Below, piece after piece: positions 50,706 to 59,572 of a stretch of DNA of 64,000 bases. The notes beneath the pieces are model-generated. The model did not search any database and was not told the DNA's origin. It saw nothing but the letters and a program-made list of their open reading frames with translations. The position numbers and the translations under genes are program-made. The first letter of the stretch is position 1, and every line of letters begins with the position of its first letter. This DNA is from Streptomyces parvulus (GTDB taxonomy: Bacteria > Actinomycetota > Actinomycetes > Streptomycetales > Streptomycetaceae). The stretch is taken from contig NZ_BMRX01000012.1 of NCBI RefSeq assembly GCF_014648855.1, positions 186,001 to 250,000 of the forward strand. Reading direction: 5' to 3'.

Positions 50706-51503
50706 GTGACGACCATACGAACGGCACGGGACAACGAGTGGGGCAAGACCTTCGCTCGGCTGCGGACGATGACCGAAGAAGGCCGGTACGAGGAGGTCGA
50801 GGCAGAGGCGCGGGCACTGGCGAAGCTCCCGCGGCGGCCCTGGCGCAGGCGTCCGCCGCACTGGGAGGCGAGGGTGCTGGCCACCGGATCGGCCGTCATG
50901 CACGGCCGCGGGGCCGAGGTGCTGGACGAACTGGACGCGCTGATCGCGGAACTGGAACCGGTCGGCCTCAACTCGCAGATGCTGCGGCTGATCGCCCGCG
51001 GCCACCGCGCGGCCGCCCTGTCCGGCGCTCGGCGGTACGCGGAGGCGGAGACCGAGGCGCTCGCCGTGCTGAAGGAGCTGTCCCGGATCGCCCACCGCAC
51101 GCCGGTGGCCCGGCTGGAGGTGACGATCCTGACGCACCTGGCGGGCGCGCTGTGCGGGCTGGGCCGCCACGAGGAGGCGGAGGCCGTCGCCCGCGGCAAC
51201 CTGCCCCGGGCCCAGCCGCCCACATCCCTCGTCCTGCACCTGATGCTGGTGCGCAGCCTGAACGGGCAGGGCCGCCACGAAGAGGCGCTGGCCGAGGCCC
51301 GCCGGGGTGCGCCGGAGCCGCCGCGCATGGCCGGAAACCTGGACCTGGTCACCGCCGAGGCCCTGCACGGCCTCGGGCGCCGGGAGGAGGCGGAGGCGGC
51401 CGTGCGCAGGGCGCTGGGCGCGTTCGAGCGGCGTGTGCATCCCGGTCACCCGCGCTTCCGGGACGGCCGCGAACTGCTGGGCCGCATCACGGGCGGGGCC
51501 TGA
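50706..51503 (+). CDS. Tetratricopeptide-like repeat protein
   Basis: Helical repeat protein of 265 aa. Repeats of about 34 residues are seen as GRYEEVEAEARALAKL, RRYAEAETEALAVLKEL, GRHEEAEAVARGNLP, GRHEEALAEARRGAP and GRREEAEAAVRRALGAF. There is no signal or membrane segment, so it is cytoplasmic and likely mediates protein contacts. Specific partner unknown. GTG or ATG near 50706; a perfect 15-bp hairpin starts 23 nt after the stop. Confidence 0.8.
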   Translation: MTTIRTARDNEWGKTFARLRTMTEEGRYEEVEAEARALAKLPRRPWRRRPPHWEARVLATGSAVMHGRGAEVLDELDALIAELEPVGLNSQMLRLIARGHRAAALSGARRYAEAETEALAVLKELSRIAHRTPVARLEVTILTHLAGALCGLGRHEEAEAVARGNLPRAQPPTSLVLHLMLVRSLNGQGRHEEALAEARRGAPEPPRMAGNLDLVTAEALHGLGRREEAEAAVRRALGAFERRVHPGHPRFRDGRELLGRITGGA

Positions 51504-51928
51504 GGGACAGCGGGCGCGAACGCGCCGAAGGGCCGGCACAAGGGGGGGAGTGTGCCGGCCCTTCGGAGAACGGCCGGCCCGGGTGCCGAGGCGGCCGTCG
51601 TGACCGGAACGCCGCGCGCCCCGGGGGGTTTGGGGCGGGCGACCGTCCGATCGGTGAGGATCCGGAACCCGTGGATTCCGGTTGTGTGCGCGAGGCACGA
51701 CCAGGTCGAGGCTGGGGAAGCGACGGCCTGAGATCCGCCCACAGTCCCCTGTGGGCGGGTGTATCTCTCATCTGCGTAGAACCTACGGCAGGGGGTGCGC
51801 TCAGGGCAGGGCCATCGGCGTCCTGCCATCCACCCCGCACACGTTCTTCACACGCTCTGCCGCTCGCTTCGCCAGGCGTGCGAAACGCGGCTCGGATGGG
51901 CGTTCGGACACTCGCGCAGCCGCGCGTC
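51504..51928. other. 425-bp gene-free stretch with two perfect hairpins
   Basis: Between the convergent TPR gene and gabT. A 15-bp perfect stem (51526-51540 with 51551-51565) is probably the TPR terminator. A 10-bp perfect stem with loop TCCC (51735-51744 with 51749-51758) lies in the middle, and a small CGTAG/CTACG stem follows near 51775. I found no reading frame with a convincing start, ribosome site or composition. A small noncoding RNA is possible but unsupported. Confidence 0.55.
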
Positions 51929-53263
51929 CTAGAGCCCCGCGAAGCCCTGCTCGATGAGGTCGAGGCCCTCGTTGAGCAGGTCGTCGCCGATCACCAGCGG
52001 CGGCAGGAAGCGCAGCACGTTGCCGTAGGTGCCGCAGGTCAGCACCAGCAGGCCCTCGGCGTGGCAGGCCTTGGCGAGCGCGGCGGTCGCCTCCGGGTTC
52101 GGCTCCTTGGTGGCGCGGTCCTTGACCAGCTCCACGGCGATCATCGCGCCGCGGCCCCGGACGTCGCCGATGACGTCGAACTTCTCCGCCATGGCGGTCA
52201 GCCGGGCCTTCATGACCGCCTCGATGTGCTTCGCCCTGGCGTTGAGGTCCAGCTCCTTCATGGTCTCGATGGCGCCGAGCGCGCCCGCGCAGGCCACCGG
52301 GTTGCCGCCGTAGGTGCCGCCGAGGCCGCCGGAGTGCGCGGCGTCCATGATCTCGGCGCGGCCGGTGACCGCGGCGAGCGGCAGGCCGCCCGCGATGCCC
52401 TTCGCGGTCGTGATCAGGTCCGGGACGATGCCCTCGTCCTCGCAGGCGAACCACTGGCCGGTGCGGCAGAAGCCGGACTGGATCTCGTCGGCCACGAAGA
52501 CGATGCCGTTGTCGTTCGCGAACTTCACGATCTCCGGCAGGAAGCCCTTGGCCGGCTCGATGAACCCGCCCTCGCCGAGCACCGGCTCGATGATGATCGC
52601 GGCCACGTTCTCCGCGCCCACCTGCTTGCTGATCTGGTCGATCGCCTGGGCGGCGGCCTCCGGTCCGGCGTTCTCCGGGCCGGTCGGCCAGCGGTAGCCG
52701 TAGGCGACCGGGACCCGGTACACCTCGGGCGCGAACGGACCGAAGCCGTGCTTGTACGGCATGTTCTTCGCGGTCAGCGCCATCGTCAGGTTGGTCCGGC
52801 CGTGGTAGCCGTGGTCGAAGACGACGACCGCCTGCCGCTTGGTGTACGCACGGGCGATCTTGACGGCGTTCTCGACGGCCTCGGCGCCGCTGTTGAACAG
52901 CGCGGACTTCTTGGCGTGGTCGCCCGGCGTCAGCTCGGCGAGCGCCTCGGCGACGGCGACGTAGCCCTCGTACGGCGTCACCATGAAACAGGTGTGGGTG
53001 AAGTCGGCGAGCTGCGCGGACGCCTTGCGTACGACGGCCTCCGCGGAGGCGCCGACGGAGGTCACGGCGATGCCGGAGCCGAAGTCGATCAGGCGGTTGC
53101 CGTCGACGTCCTCGATGATGCCGCCGCCGGCGCGGGCGGTGAAGACGGGCAGGACGGAGCCCACACCCTGCGCGACCACGGCCGTGCGCCGGGCCTGCAG
53201 CTCCTGCGACTTCGGGCCGGGGATGGCGGTGACGACGCGGCGCTCCTGCTCAAGTGCGGTCAT
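51929..53263 (-). CDS. gabT: 4-aminobutyrate aminotransferase
   Basis: Class III transaminase of 444 aa that converts GABA to succinate semialdehyde with 2-oxoglutarate. Hallmarks are FNSGAEAVENAVKIAR, FDHGYHGRTNLTMALT, VFVADEIQSGFCRTGQW and the PLP Lys in ITTAKGIAGGLPLAAVTG. Length and N-terminus (QERRVVTAIPGPKSQEL) match actinobacterial GabT. Start ATG 53263. The nearby PucR regulator and aldehyde dehydrogenase (57556) suggest a GABA-use locus. Confidence 0.93.
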   Translation of the reverse strand: MTALEQERRVVTAIPGPKSQELQARRTAVVAQGVGSVLPVFTARAGGGIIEDVDGNRLIDFGSGIAVTSVGASAEAVVRKASAQLADFTHTCFMVTPYEGYVAVAEALAELTPGDHAKKSALFNSGAEAVENAVKIARAYTKRQAVVVFDHGYHGRTNLTMALTAKNMPYKHGFGPFAPEVYRVPVAYGYRWPTGPENAGPEAAAQAIDQISKQVGAENVAAIIIEPVLGEGGFIEPAKGFLPEIVKFANDNGIVFVADEIQSGFCRTGQWFACEDEGIVPDLITTAKGIAGGLPLAAVTGRAEIMDAAHSGGLGGTYGGNPVACAGALGAIETMKELDLNARAKHIEAVMKARLTAMAEKFDVIGDVRGRGAMIAVELVKDRATKEPNPEATAALAKACHAEGLLVLTCGTYGNVLRFLPPLVIGDDLLNEGLDLIEQGFAGL

Positions 53264-53519
53264 GAGGGCTCCTGGGTCTTGCGCGATGGTGCGGACTCTT
53301 GCTTCTTTTCTCGCAGGCTAGGACCGGTGGCGCGGGGTGGGCATGCTCCATGTGGGCGTTGTCCGCGGCGCCGGTTGTCCGTCCTGGACAGGTGCCGGGA
53401 AGGGCGGCGTCGGGACACGTCGGTGCGGGCCCGGCCGCGTAAGCGGTGAACTCCCCTTGGGAGGGCGTTAGATTGGCTCGCTGATGGTGGACGGAGCGGC
53501 TGGTCAGGGGGCAAGGGCG

Positions 53520-55649
53520 ATGGACAGCGACGGGAACCGGGACGCGCGGGGTACGCATGCGAATCCTGTGCCGCGTCCGGCGGGGCCTCCCGAGGTCCCC
53601 GGGGTGCCGCCGCGCCCCTCCCGGGCACCGGGGGCGGCCCCGCCGCCGCTGCCCGACGGGTCCGCCTTCCTCTCCTGGCTGCGCACCCCGCGCCCCGAGG
53701 CGCCGCCCGGCGTCTGGCGGCTCGGGCACCGGCCGCGCCCGCAGGAGGAGCCCGAGCGGGTGCCGGGCCGCCAGCTGGTGAGCGGCGCGGTGATCGCCTT
53801 CCTCGTCGGCTGGCTGATCTGGTCGCTGCTGTGGAACGGCTACCTGGGCGGCTGGTGGCTGCTGCCCCTGTACGCGATGATCCCGGACTCCTGGGCCGAG
53901 CCGCACAGCTTCGGGTCGGTCGTGGTCGTCTACGCCTACTACGCCCTGATCGCCGGCATCATCATGGTCGGCGTCGGCAGGCTCGGCCGCTGGGACGAGA
54001 TCTGGCGGCGCTACGGCCCGCCCGCCTGGCGCCCCGCCACCCCGGCCGCCGGCCCGCCGCCCGCCCCGCGGGAGGACCCCGCCGCCTGGCCCGCGCTGCG
54101 TGCCGCCGGTGCCGTCGAGGCCGCCGAGCGGCTCGCCACCGAGGCGCACCAGGGCCTCATGCGGGACGTCGACCACGCCCGCATCGCGCGCGCCTGGCAG
54201 GGCGTGCAGAACGGCCGGCACAGCCTGGCCACCTTCACCGGCGCGGTGCTCGGCGCGGGTTCCGGCGCCTGCCCGCACCCCTCCGGCGACCGCGACCTGC
54301 CCGCCCGGCGGGCCCACCACGACCTGGTCACCGGCCAGGTGCGCATCGGCACCGCCGCCGACGACGCCCGCAACCCGTACGCCTACCGCGGGACCGGCCT
54401 CGCCCTCGGCCCCGACCTGCTCGGCACCTCCCTGCTCGCCGTCGGCCCCGCGGGCTCCGGCAAGACCGGCGGCGTCGTCCGGCCGCTGGCCGAGTCGCTG
54501 TGCCTGCACGCCCTCGCCGGACGGGCGGCGGTCGTCGTGGTCGGCGCCGCCGGCTCCGACCTCGGGCCCGCCGAGGCCTACGACGTCGTCGTGCGGATCG
54601 GCCACCCGGACTCCGTCTACGACCTCGACCTCTACGGCGGCACCACCGACCCCGACGAGGCCGCCGTCGTGCTCGCCGAGGCCCTGGTCGGCGACCTGAC
54701 CGACCCGCACCCGGGCGGTGACACCCGCCGCTCCACCACCGTCCTGGCCCAGCTGCTCGGCCCCTTCCGCGCGGTGCACGGCCGCTTCCCCGGTGTGCCG
54801 GAGCTGCGGCAGCTGCTCGACGGGACCCCGGGGCCGCTCGCCGAACTGCGCCAGGGCCTGCGCGCGGCCGGCCAGGAGTCGCTGCTGCGCGAGCTGGACG
54901 CCCGCGAGCGGCAGATGGGCCACCCCGGAGACGTCGGCGGGGTGCTGGCCGACCGGGTGGCGCTCCTCGACCGGCCCGCCTTCGCCCCCTTCTTCGACAC
55001 CTCGGGGCAGTCCCGGCCCTTCTCCCTCAAGTCCCTCGACCACCCCGTGCGGGTCCGCATCGACCTGCCGGAACGCGGCCACGCGGACGCCTCCCGGATG
55101 CTGGCGCGGCTGGTCCTCGCCCAGTTCACGGCGAGCGTCACGGTGCGCGAGGACCGGTCGCTCTTCGCCTGCCTGGTGCTGGACGACGCGAGCGGGGTGG
55201 TGACGCCCGAGGCGGTACGGGGCGTGCAGCGGCTGCGCTCGGCGGGCGCCGGGGCCGTACTGACCCTGCGGACCCTGGACGACGTGCCGCGGGCGCTGCG
55301 CGGGCCGCTGCTCGGGGCCATCGGCTGCCGCATGGCGCTCTCCGGGCTCACCCCCTGGGACGGCCAGGACTTCGCCGAGGTGTGGGGCAAGGAGTGGACC
55401 GAGGCCCGCGACGTCACCGACCGGCAGATCATCGCCGAGACCCCGGCGGGCAAGGCCGTGCACATGGTGCGCCGGGTGATCACCGGCAAGGCGCCCACCG
55501 CGCGCGCGGTCACCGTCCGGCAGGTCGAGCGGGAGCGCTGGTCGGCGTCCGAACTGGCGCACGCCGTGCCGGCCGGGCACGCGGTGCTGTCGCTGACCAC
55601 CGTCCGGGGCGAGCACGCGCCGCCGCTGCTGGTGGACCTGCGGGGGTGA
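53520..55649 (+). CDS. VirD4/TraD-like membrane ATPase
   Basis: Protein of 709 aa. A Pro-rich cytoplasmic start is followed by two or three membrane helices (VSGAVIAFLVGWLIWSLL, VVVYAYYALIAGIIMVGVG). An ATPase domain has Walker A in LLAVGPAGSGKTGGVV and a Walker B-like CLVLDDASGVV. The pattern resembles type IV coupling proteins and conjugative ATPases, with a late region similar to TraM/TraD-type recognition. No relaxase, integrase or other transfer gene is near. ATG 53520 has AGGGGGC upstream; ATG 53484 lacks one. Role unknown. Confidence 0.78.
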   Translation: MDSDGNRDARGTHANPVPRPAGPPEVPGVPPRPSRAPGAAPPPLPDGSAFLSWLRTPRPEAPPGVWRLGHRPRPQEEPERVPGRQLVSGAVIAFLVGWLIWSLLWNGYLGGWWLLPLYAMIPDSWAEPHSFGSVVVVYAYYALIAGIIMVGVGRLGRWDEIWRRYGPPAWRPATPAAGPPPAPREDPAAWPALRAAGAVEAAERLATEAHQGLMRDVDHARIARAWQGVQNGRHSLATFTGAVLGAGSGACPHPSGDRDLPARRAHHDLVTGQVRIGTAADDARNPYAYRGTGLALGPDLLGTSLLAVGPAGSGKTGGVVRPLAESLCLHALAGRAAVVVVGAAGSDLGPAEAYDVVVRIGHPDSVYDLDLYGGTTDPDEAAVVLAEALVGDLTDPHPGGDTRRSTTVLAQLLGPFRAVHGRFPGVPELRQLLDGTPGPLAELRQGLRAAGQESLLRELDARERQMGHPGDVGGVLADRVALLDRPAFAPFFDTSGQSRPFSLKSLDHPVRVRIDLPERGHADASRMLARLVLAQFTASVTVREDRSLFACLVLDDASGVVTPEAVRGVQRLRSAGAGAVLTLRTLDDVPRALRGPLLGAIGCRMALSGLTPWDGQDFAEVWGKEWTEARDVTDRQIIAETPAGKAVHMVRRVITGKAPTARAVTVRQVERERWSASELAHAVPAGHAVLSLTTVRGEHAPPLLVDLRG

Positions 55650-55773
55650 CCCACCGGGGCGGGCACCCCGGACCGTACAGTGAGGCAGAATCGACACAGG
55701 TCGTTCATACGCGGCGGCCAAAAGATCACCGGTACCTCACACCACTGACACGGATCCGAAGGCCCAGGACCCC

Positions 55774-57405
55774 ATGCCACCCACGCTCGCCTCGCTCGTC
55801 CACCACTCGGCGCTGAAACTGACCGTGCGCGCGGGCGGGGACCGCCTCGACACCCCCGTGCGCTGGGCCCACGTCAGTGAACTCGCCGACCCCGTCCCCT
55901 ACATGGAGGGCGGGGAGCTGCTGCTGATCACCGCCCTCAAGCTGGACGCCGAGGACCCCGCGGCGATGCACCGGTACGTGAAGCGGCTGGCGGACGCCGG
56001 AGTGGTGGGCCTCGGCTTCGCGGTGGGCGTCAACTACGACGACATCCCCGCGGCGCTGGTCGACGCCGCCCGGCAGGAGGGGCTGCCCCTGCTGGAGGTG
56101 CCCCGCCGCACGCCCTTCCTCGCCATCAGCAAGGCCGTGTCCGCCGCCATCGCCGCCGACCAGTACCGGGCGGTCACCGCGGGCTTCGCCGCCCAGCGCG
56201 AGCTGACCAGGCGGGCGCTGAGCGACGGCCCGGAGGGACTGCTGGCCGCGCTCGCCGCGCAGGTCGACGGCTGGGCGGCGCTGTACGACGCCTCGGGCGC
56301 CGTGGTGGCGACGGCTCCGGAGTGGGCGGGGCGCAGGGCCGGGCGGCTCACCGCCGACGTCCGGCGGCTGCGCGAGCGGCCCGCACCCGCCTCCGCCGTG
56401 GTCGGCGGCTCCGACGACCCCGACCACCCGGAGAACGCCGACCGGGTCGAACTGCACTCCCTCGGCACCTCGCGCCGGCCCCGCTCCGCCCTCGCCGTCG
56501 GCACCGCGGCCGCCCTCGGCACCGCCGAGCGGTACGCCGTGCACTCGGCCGTCGCCCTGCTGACCCTCACCACCGAACGCTCGCGCTCCCTGTACGAGGC
56601 CGTGCTGCGCATCGACGAGGCCGTGCTGCGCATGCTGCTGGCCGGCGAGCCCGACCACGCCCGGACGGTCGCCGGTGACCTCTACGGCGGCCTGCTGGAC
56701 GCGCCCTTCCGGCTGATCGTCGCCGAGTCGGCGCCGTCGTCCGGGGCGCGCTCGCAGGGGCGCGGGGGCACCGCGGGCGGCGGCGACCGGCTGGGCGGGC
56801 TCGCGGAGGCCGTGGAGTCCGCGGCGGCCCGCGCCGGCGAGGCGGTTCTGGTGGTCCCCGAGGGCGAGCGGCTGGTGGTGCTCGCCACCGACGGGGGCGC
56901 CGCCGTGGCCGCCTGCGTCGACTACGCGTCCGCGCTGGAGTCCGGCCGTCCGGCACCGGACCCGGCGGGCGGCGACGAGGAGGGCCTGACCGTGGGCCTG
57001 TCCGCGCCGTCCGGGCCCATCGCCGCCTCCGGCGCCTACAAGCAGGCCGAGCAGGCGCTGTCGGTGGCCCGCAGGCGCGGCCGGGTCTGCGTGGAGCACG
57101 AGCACCTGGCGGCGGGGTCGGTGCTGCCGCTGCTCGCGGACGACGCGGTGCGCGCCTTCGCCGACGGGCTGCTGCGGGCCCTGCGCGACCACGACGCGAC
57201 CGGCCGGGGCGACCTCGTGGCGTCCCTGCGTGCCTGGCTCTCCCGGCACGGCCAGTGGGACGCCGCCGCGGCCGACCTCGGCGTGCACCGCCACACGCTG
57301 CGCTACCGGATGCGGCGCGTGGAGGAGATCCTCGGCCGGTCCCTGGACGACCCGGACGTGCGGATGGAGCTGTGGCTGGCCCTGAAGGCGACCTCGCCCG
57401 ACTAG
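55774..57405 (+). CDS. PucR family transcriptional regulator
   Basis: Regulator of 543 aa. The N-terminal PucR domain (LDTPVRWAHVSELADPVPYMEGGELLLITAL) is followed by a middle GGDEF-like region and the C-terminal helix-turn-helix WDAAAADLGVHRHTLRYRMRRVEEILGRS. PucR-type proteins in actinobacteria often govern purine or GABA catabolism. Position between gabT and the aldehyde dehydrogenase suggests it activates one or both. ATG 55774 is preceded by CCAGGA. Confidence 0.88.
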   Translation: MPPTLASLVHHSALKLTVRAGGDRLDTPVRWAHVSELADPVPYMEGGELLLITALKLDAEDPAAMHRYVKRLADAGVVGLGFAVGVNYDDIPAALVDAARQEGLPLLEVPRRTPFLAISKAVSAAIAADQYRAVTAGFAAQRELTRRALSDGPEGLLAALAAQVDGWAALYDASGAVVATAPEWAGRRAGRLTADVRRLRERPAPASAVVGGSDDPDHPENADRVELHSLGTSRRPRSALAVGTAAALGTAERYAVHSAVALLTLTTERSRSLYEAVLRIDEAVLRMLLAGEPDHARTVAGDLYGGLLDAPFRLIVAESAPSSGARSQGRGGTAGGGDRLGGLAEAVESAAARAGEAVLVVPEGERLVVLATDGGAAVAACVDYASALESGRPAPDPAGGDEEGLTVGLSAPSGPIAASGAYKQAEQALSVARRRGRVCVEHEHLAAGSVLPLLADDAVRAFADGLLRALRDHDATGRGDLVASLRAWLSRHGQWDAAAADLGVHRHTLRYRMRRVEEILGRSLDDPDVRMELWLALKATSPD

Positions 57406-57555
57406 CGGGCCCGCCCCGGCCCGCATCTGGCCACACCGTCGAACAACCCGACCCCATCACTACACCCCGGACAAACGCCGACGGCCGCCCACCGCCCTAC
57501 CTTGGATTCCGCAACCCCGTACAACACCCCGATGCGGAAGGGCCCGGACGCCACG

Positions 57556-59001
57556 ATGACTTCCACCCACGCCTTCTGGCTCGCCGGCCGCCAGGCCACC
57601 GGCGAGGCCGCCTTCGACGTCACGTCCCCCTGGGACGGCGCCCTGGTCGGCGCCGTGAGCCTGCCGACCGACGCCCAGGTCGAGGAGGCCGTGGCCGCCG
57701 CGTACGCCGTACGGGACGAGTTCGCCGCCACCCCCGCCCACGTCCGCGCCGCCGCGCTGGACCACGTCAGCCGCCGGCTGGCCGAGCGGACCGAGGAGAT
57801 CGCCCGCCTGATCTCCGCCGAGAACGGCAAGCCGGTCAAGTGGGCCCGCGGCGAGGTCGGCCGCGCGGTCTCCGTCTTCCGGTTCGCGGCCGAGGAGGCC
57901 CGCCGCTTCAACGGCGGCGAGGCGCAGCGCCTGGACACCGACGCGGGCGGTCAGGGCCGCCTGGCGCTCACCCGGCGCTTCCCCAAGGGCGTCGTCCTCG
58001 GCATCGCGCCCTTCAACTTCCCGCTGAACCTGTGCGCCCACAAGATCGCCCCCGCGATCGCGGCGGGCGCGCCGATCATCCTCAAGCCGGCCCCGGCGAC
58101 CCCCCTCTCCGGGCTGATCCTCGGCGAGCTGCTCGCCGAGACCGAGCTGCCGGCCGGCTCCTGGAGCATCCTCCCGGTGCCCAACGACAAGATGCCCGCC
58201 CTCGTGCAGGACGAGCGGCTGCCGGTCATCTCCTTCACCGGCTCCGAGACCGTCGGCTACGCGATCATGGACTCGGTGCCGCGCAAGCACTGCACCCTGG
58301 AGCTGGGCGGCAACGGCGCGGCCGTCGTCCTCGGCGACTGGGCGAGCGACGCCGACCTGGACCGGGCCGCGCAGCGCATCGCGACGTTCTCCAACTACCA
58401 GGGCGGCCAGTCCTGCATCTCGGTGCAGCGCGTGATCGCCGACGCCGCCGTCTACGACCGCCTGCTGCCGCGGATCGTCGCCGCCGTCGAGGCCCAGGTC
58501 ACCGGCGACCCGGGCGACGACGCGACGGACGTCGGCCCGCTGGTCAGCGAGGCCGCCGCCGAGCGCGTCGAGGCGTGGGTGCGGGAGGCCGTCGACGCCG
58601 GCGCGACCCTGCACACCGGCGGCAAGCGCGACGGAGCCTCGTACGCCCCGACCGTCCTCACCGGCCTGCCCGCCGACGTCACCCTCGCCAACGAGGAGGT
58701 CTTCGGACCGGTGCTCAGCGTGCAGCGGACCGAGGGCGAGGCCGAGGCGTTCGCCGCGGTCAACGACTCCAAGTACGGCCTCCAGGCGGGCGTGTTCACC
58801 CACGACCTCCAGGCCGCCTTCCGCGCCCACCGCGCCCTGGAGGTCGGCGGCGTCGTCATCGGCGACGTGCCCTCCTACCGCGCCGACCAGATGCCGTACG
58901 GCGGCGCCAAGCAGTCCGGCGTGGGCCGCGAGGGCGTCCGGTACGCGATGGACGACTACACCTACGAGCGCGTGCTGGTCCTGACGGACCTCGCCCTCTG
59001 A
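57556..59001 (+). CDS. Aldehyde dehydrogenase family protein
   Basis: NAD(P)-dependent aldehyde dehydrogenase of 481 aa. The NAD loop region is VLGIAPFNFPLNLCAHKIAPAIAAG, the general base lies in CTLELGGNGAAVVLG and the nucleophile in YQGGQSCISVQRV. This form (PFNFPLN) is nearer to succinate-semialdehyde or methylmalonate-type dehydrogenases than to the two PatD-like enzymes of this window. With gabT it could finish GABA oxidation to succinate. ATG 57556 was chosen; ATG 57532 would add eight residues. Confidence 0.86.
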   Translation: MTSTHAFWLAGRQATGEAAFDVTSPWDGALVGAVSLPTDAQVEEAVAAAYAVRDEFAATPAHVRAAALDHVSRRLAERTEEIARLISAENGKPVKWARGEVGRAVSVFRFAAEEARRFNGGEAQRLDTDAGGQGRLALTRRFPKGVVLGIAPFNFPLNLCAHKIAPAIAAGAPIILKPAPATPLSGLILGELLAETELPAGSWSILPVPNDKMPALVQDERLPVISFTGSETVGYAIMDSVPRKHCTLELGGNGAAVVLGDWASDADLDRAAQRIATFSNYQGGQSCISVQRVIADAAVYDRLLPRIVAAVEAQVTGDPGDDATDVGPLVSEAAAERVEAWVREAVDAGATLHTGGKRDGASYAPTVLTGLPADVTLANEEVFGPVLSVQRTEGEAEAFAAVNDSKYGLQAGVFTHDLQAAFRAHRALEVGGVVIGDVPSYRADQMPYGGAKQSGVGREGVRYAMDDYTYERVLVLTDLAL

Positions 59002-59015
59002 GTCGTCCCGGGAAG

Positions 59016-59058
59016 ACCGGCGGCCCGAACCCACTGTGCGGGGGTTCGGGCCGCCGGT
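59016..59058. terminator. 17-bp perfect hairpin between convergent genes
   Basis: Arms 59016-59032 and 59042-59058 are exact reverse complements with a 9-nt loop. It begins 15 nt after the dehydrogenase stop and ends 13 nt before the convergent deaminase stop, so it should terminate both. Confidence 0.85.
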
Positions 59059-59071
59059 GCGTGTGCCGGGC

Positions 59072-59485
59072 TCACCCGGCGTCGAGCTGGTGATCGGCCC
59101 ACACATACGTCTCGGGCAGCAGCTCGGCGACCGGAACGGCCCGCGGCGAGCCGCCCCCGCCGACGATCACCTCGATCGCGGGAAAGTAGTCGAGCAGCAC
59201 CTGCCGGCACCGCCCGCACGGCGGAACGACGCCCCGCTCCCGGTCGCCGACGGCGACGATCGTGTCCAGCTCGCCCGCGCCCAGCGCCGCCGCGGCACCG
59301 ATGACGACCAGCTCGGCGCAGGGGCCGCCGGTGAAGTGGTAGGCGTTCACCCCCGTGACGATCCGCCCGTCCCGGGCCCGGGCGGCCGCGGCCACCGTGT
59401 GGTTGTCCCCCCGGCACCGGCTACGGGCCACCTCCGCGGCGGCCGCCACGAGTTCGTGATCGACGGCCCGGCTCTGCGCGCTCAT
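59072..59485 (-). CDS. Blasticidin-S-deaminase-like cytidine deaminase
   Basis: Zn-dependent deaminase of 137 aa in the cytidine deaminase fold. The zinc/catalytic block is YHFTGGPCAELVVIGAAAA with the proton-shuttling Glu after Cys-Ala, and PPCGRCRQVLLDYFP supplies the other two Cys. These phrases and the end AVPVAELLPETYVW closely resemble the fungal blasticidin S deaminase BSD as I remember it. Canonical cytidine deaminases usually have a longer second domain or different flanks. ATG 59485 has AGGAAGG 8 nt upstream. True substrate unknown. Confidence 0.85.
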   Translation of the reverse strand: MSAQSRAVDHELVAAAAEVARSRCRGDNHTVAAAARARDGRIVTGVNAYHFTGGPCAELVVIGAAAALGAGELDTIVAVGDRERGVVPPCGRCRQVLLDYFPAIEVIVGGGGSPRAVPVAELLPETYVWADHQLDAG

Positions 59486-59572
59486 CCTCAGCACCTTCCT
59501 GGAGTGTCCGCCGACGGTGCCCCGGCCTCCGCGGCGGGCGCAAGGGGATATGCCGAGGGCGCGGACACCACG

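Noticed and set aside
53520..55649. Integrative conjugative element
   Set aside because: Only one coupling-protein-like ATPase is present; there is no relaxase, replication protein, integrase or attachment-site repeat around it.
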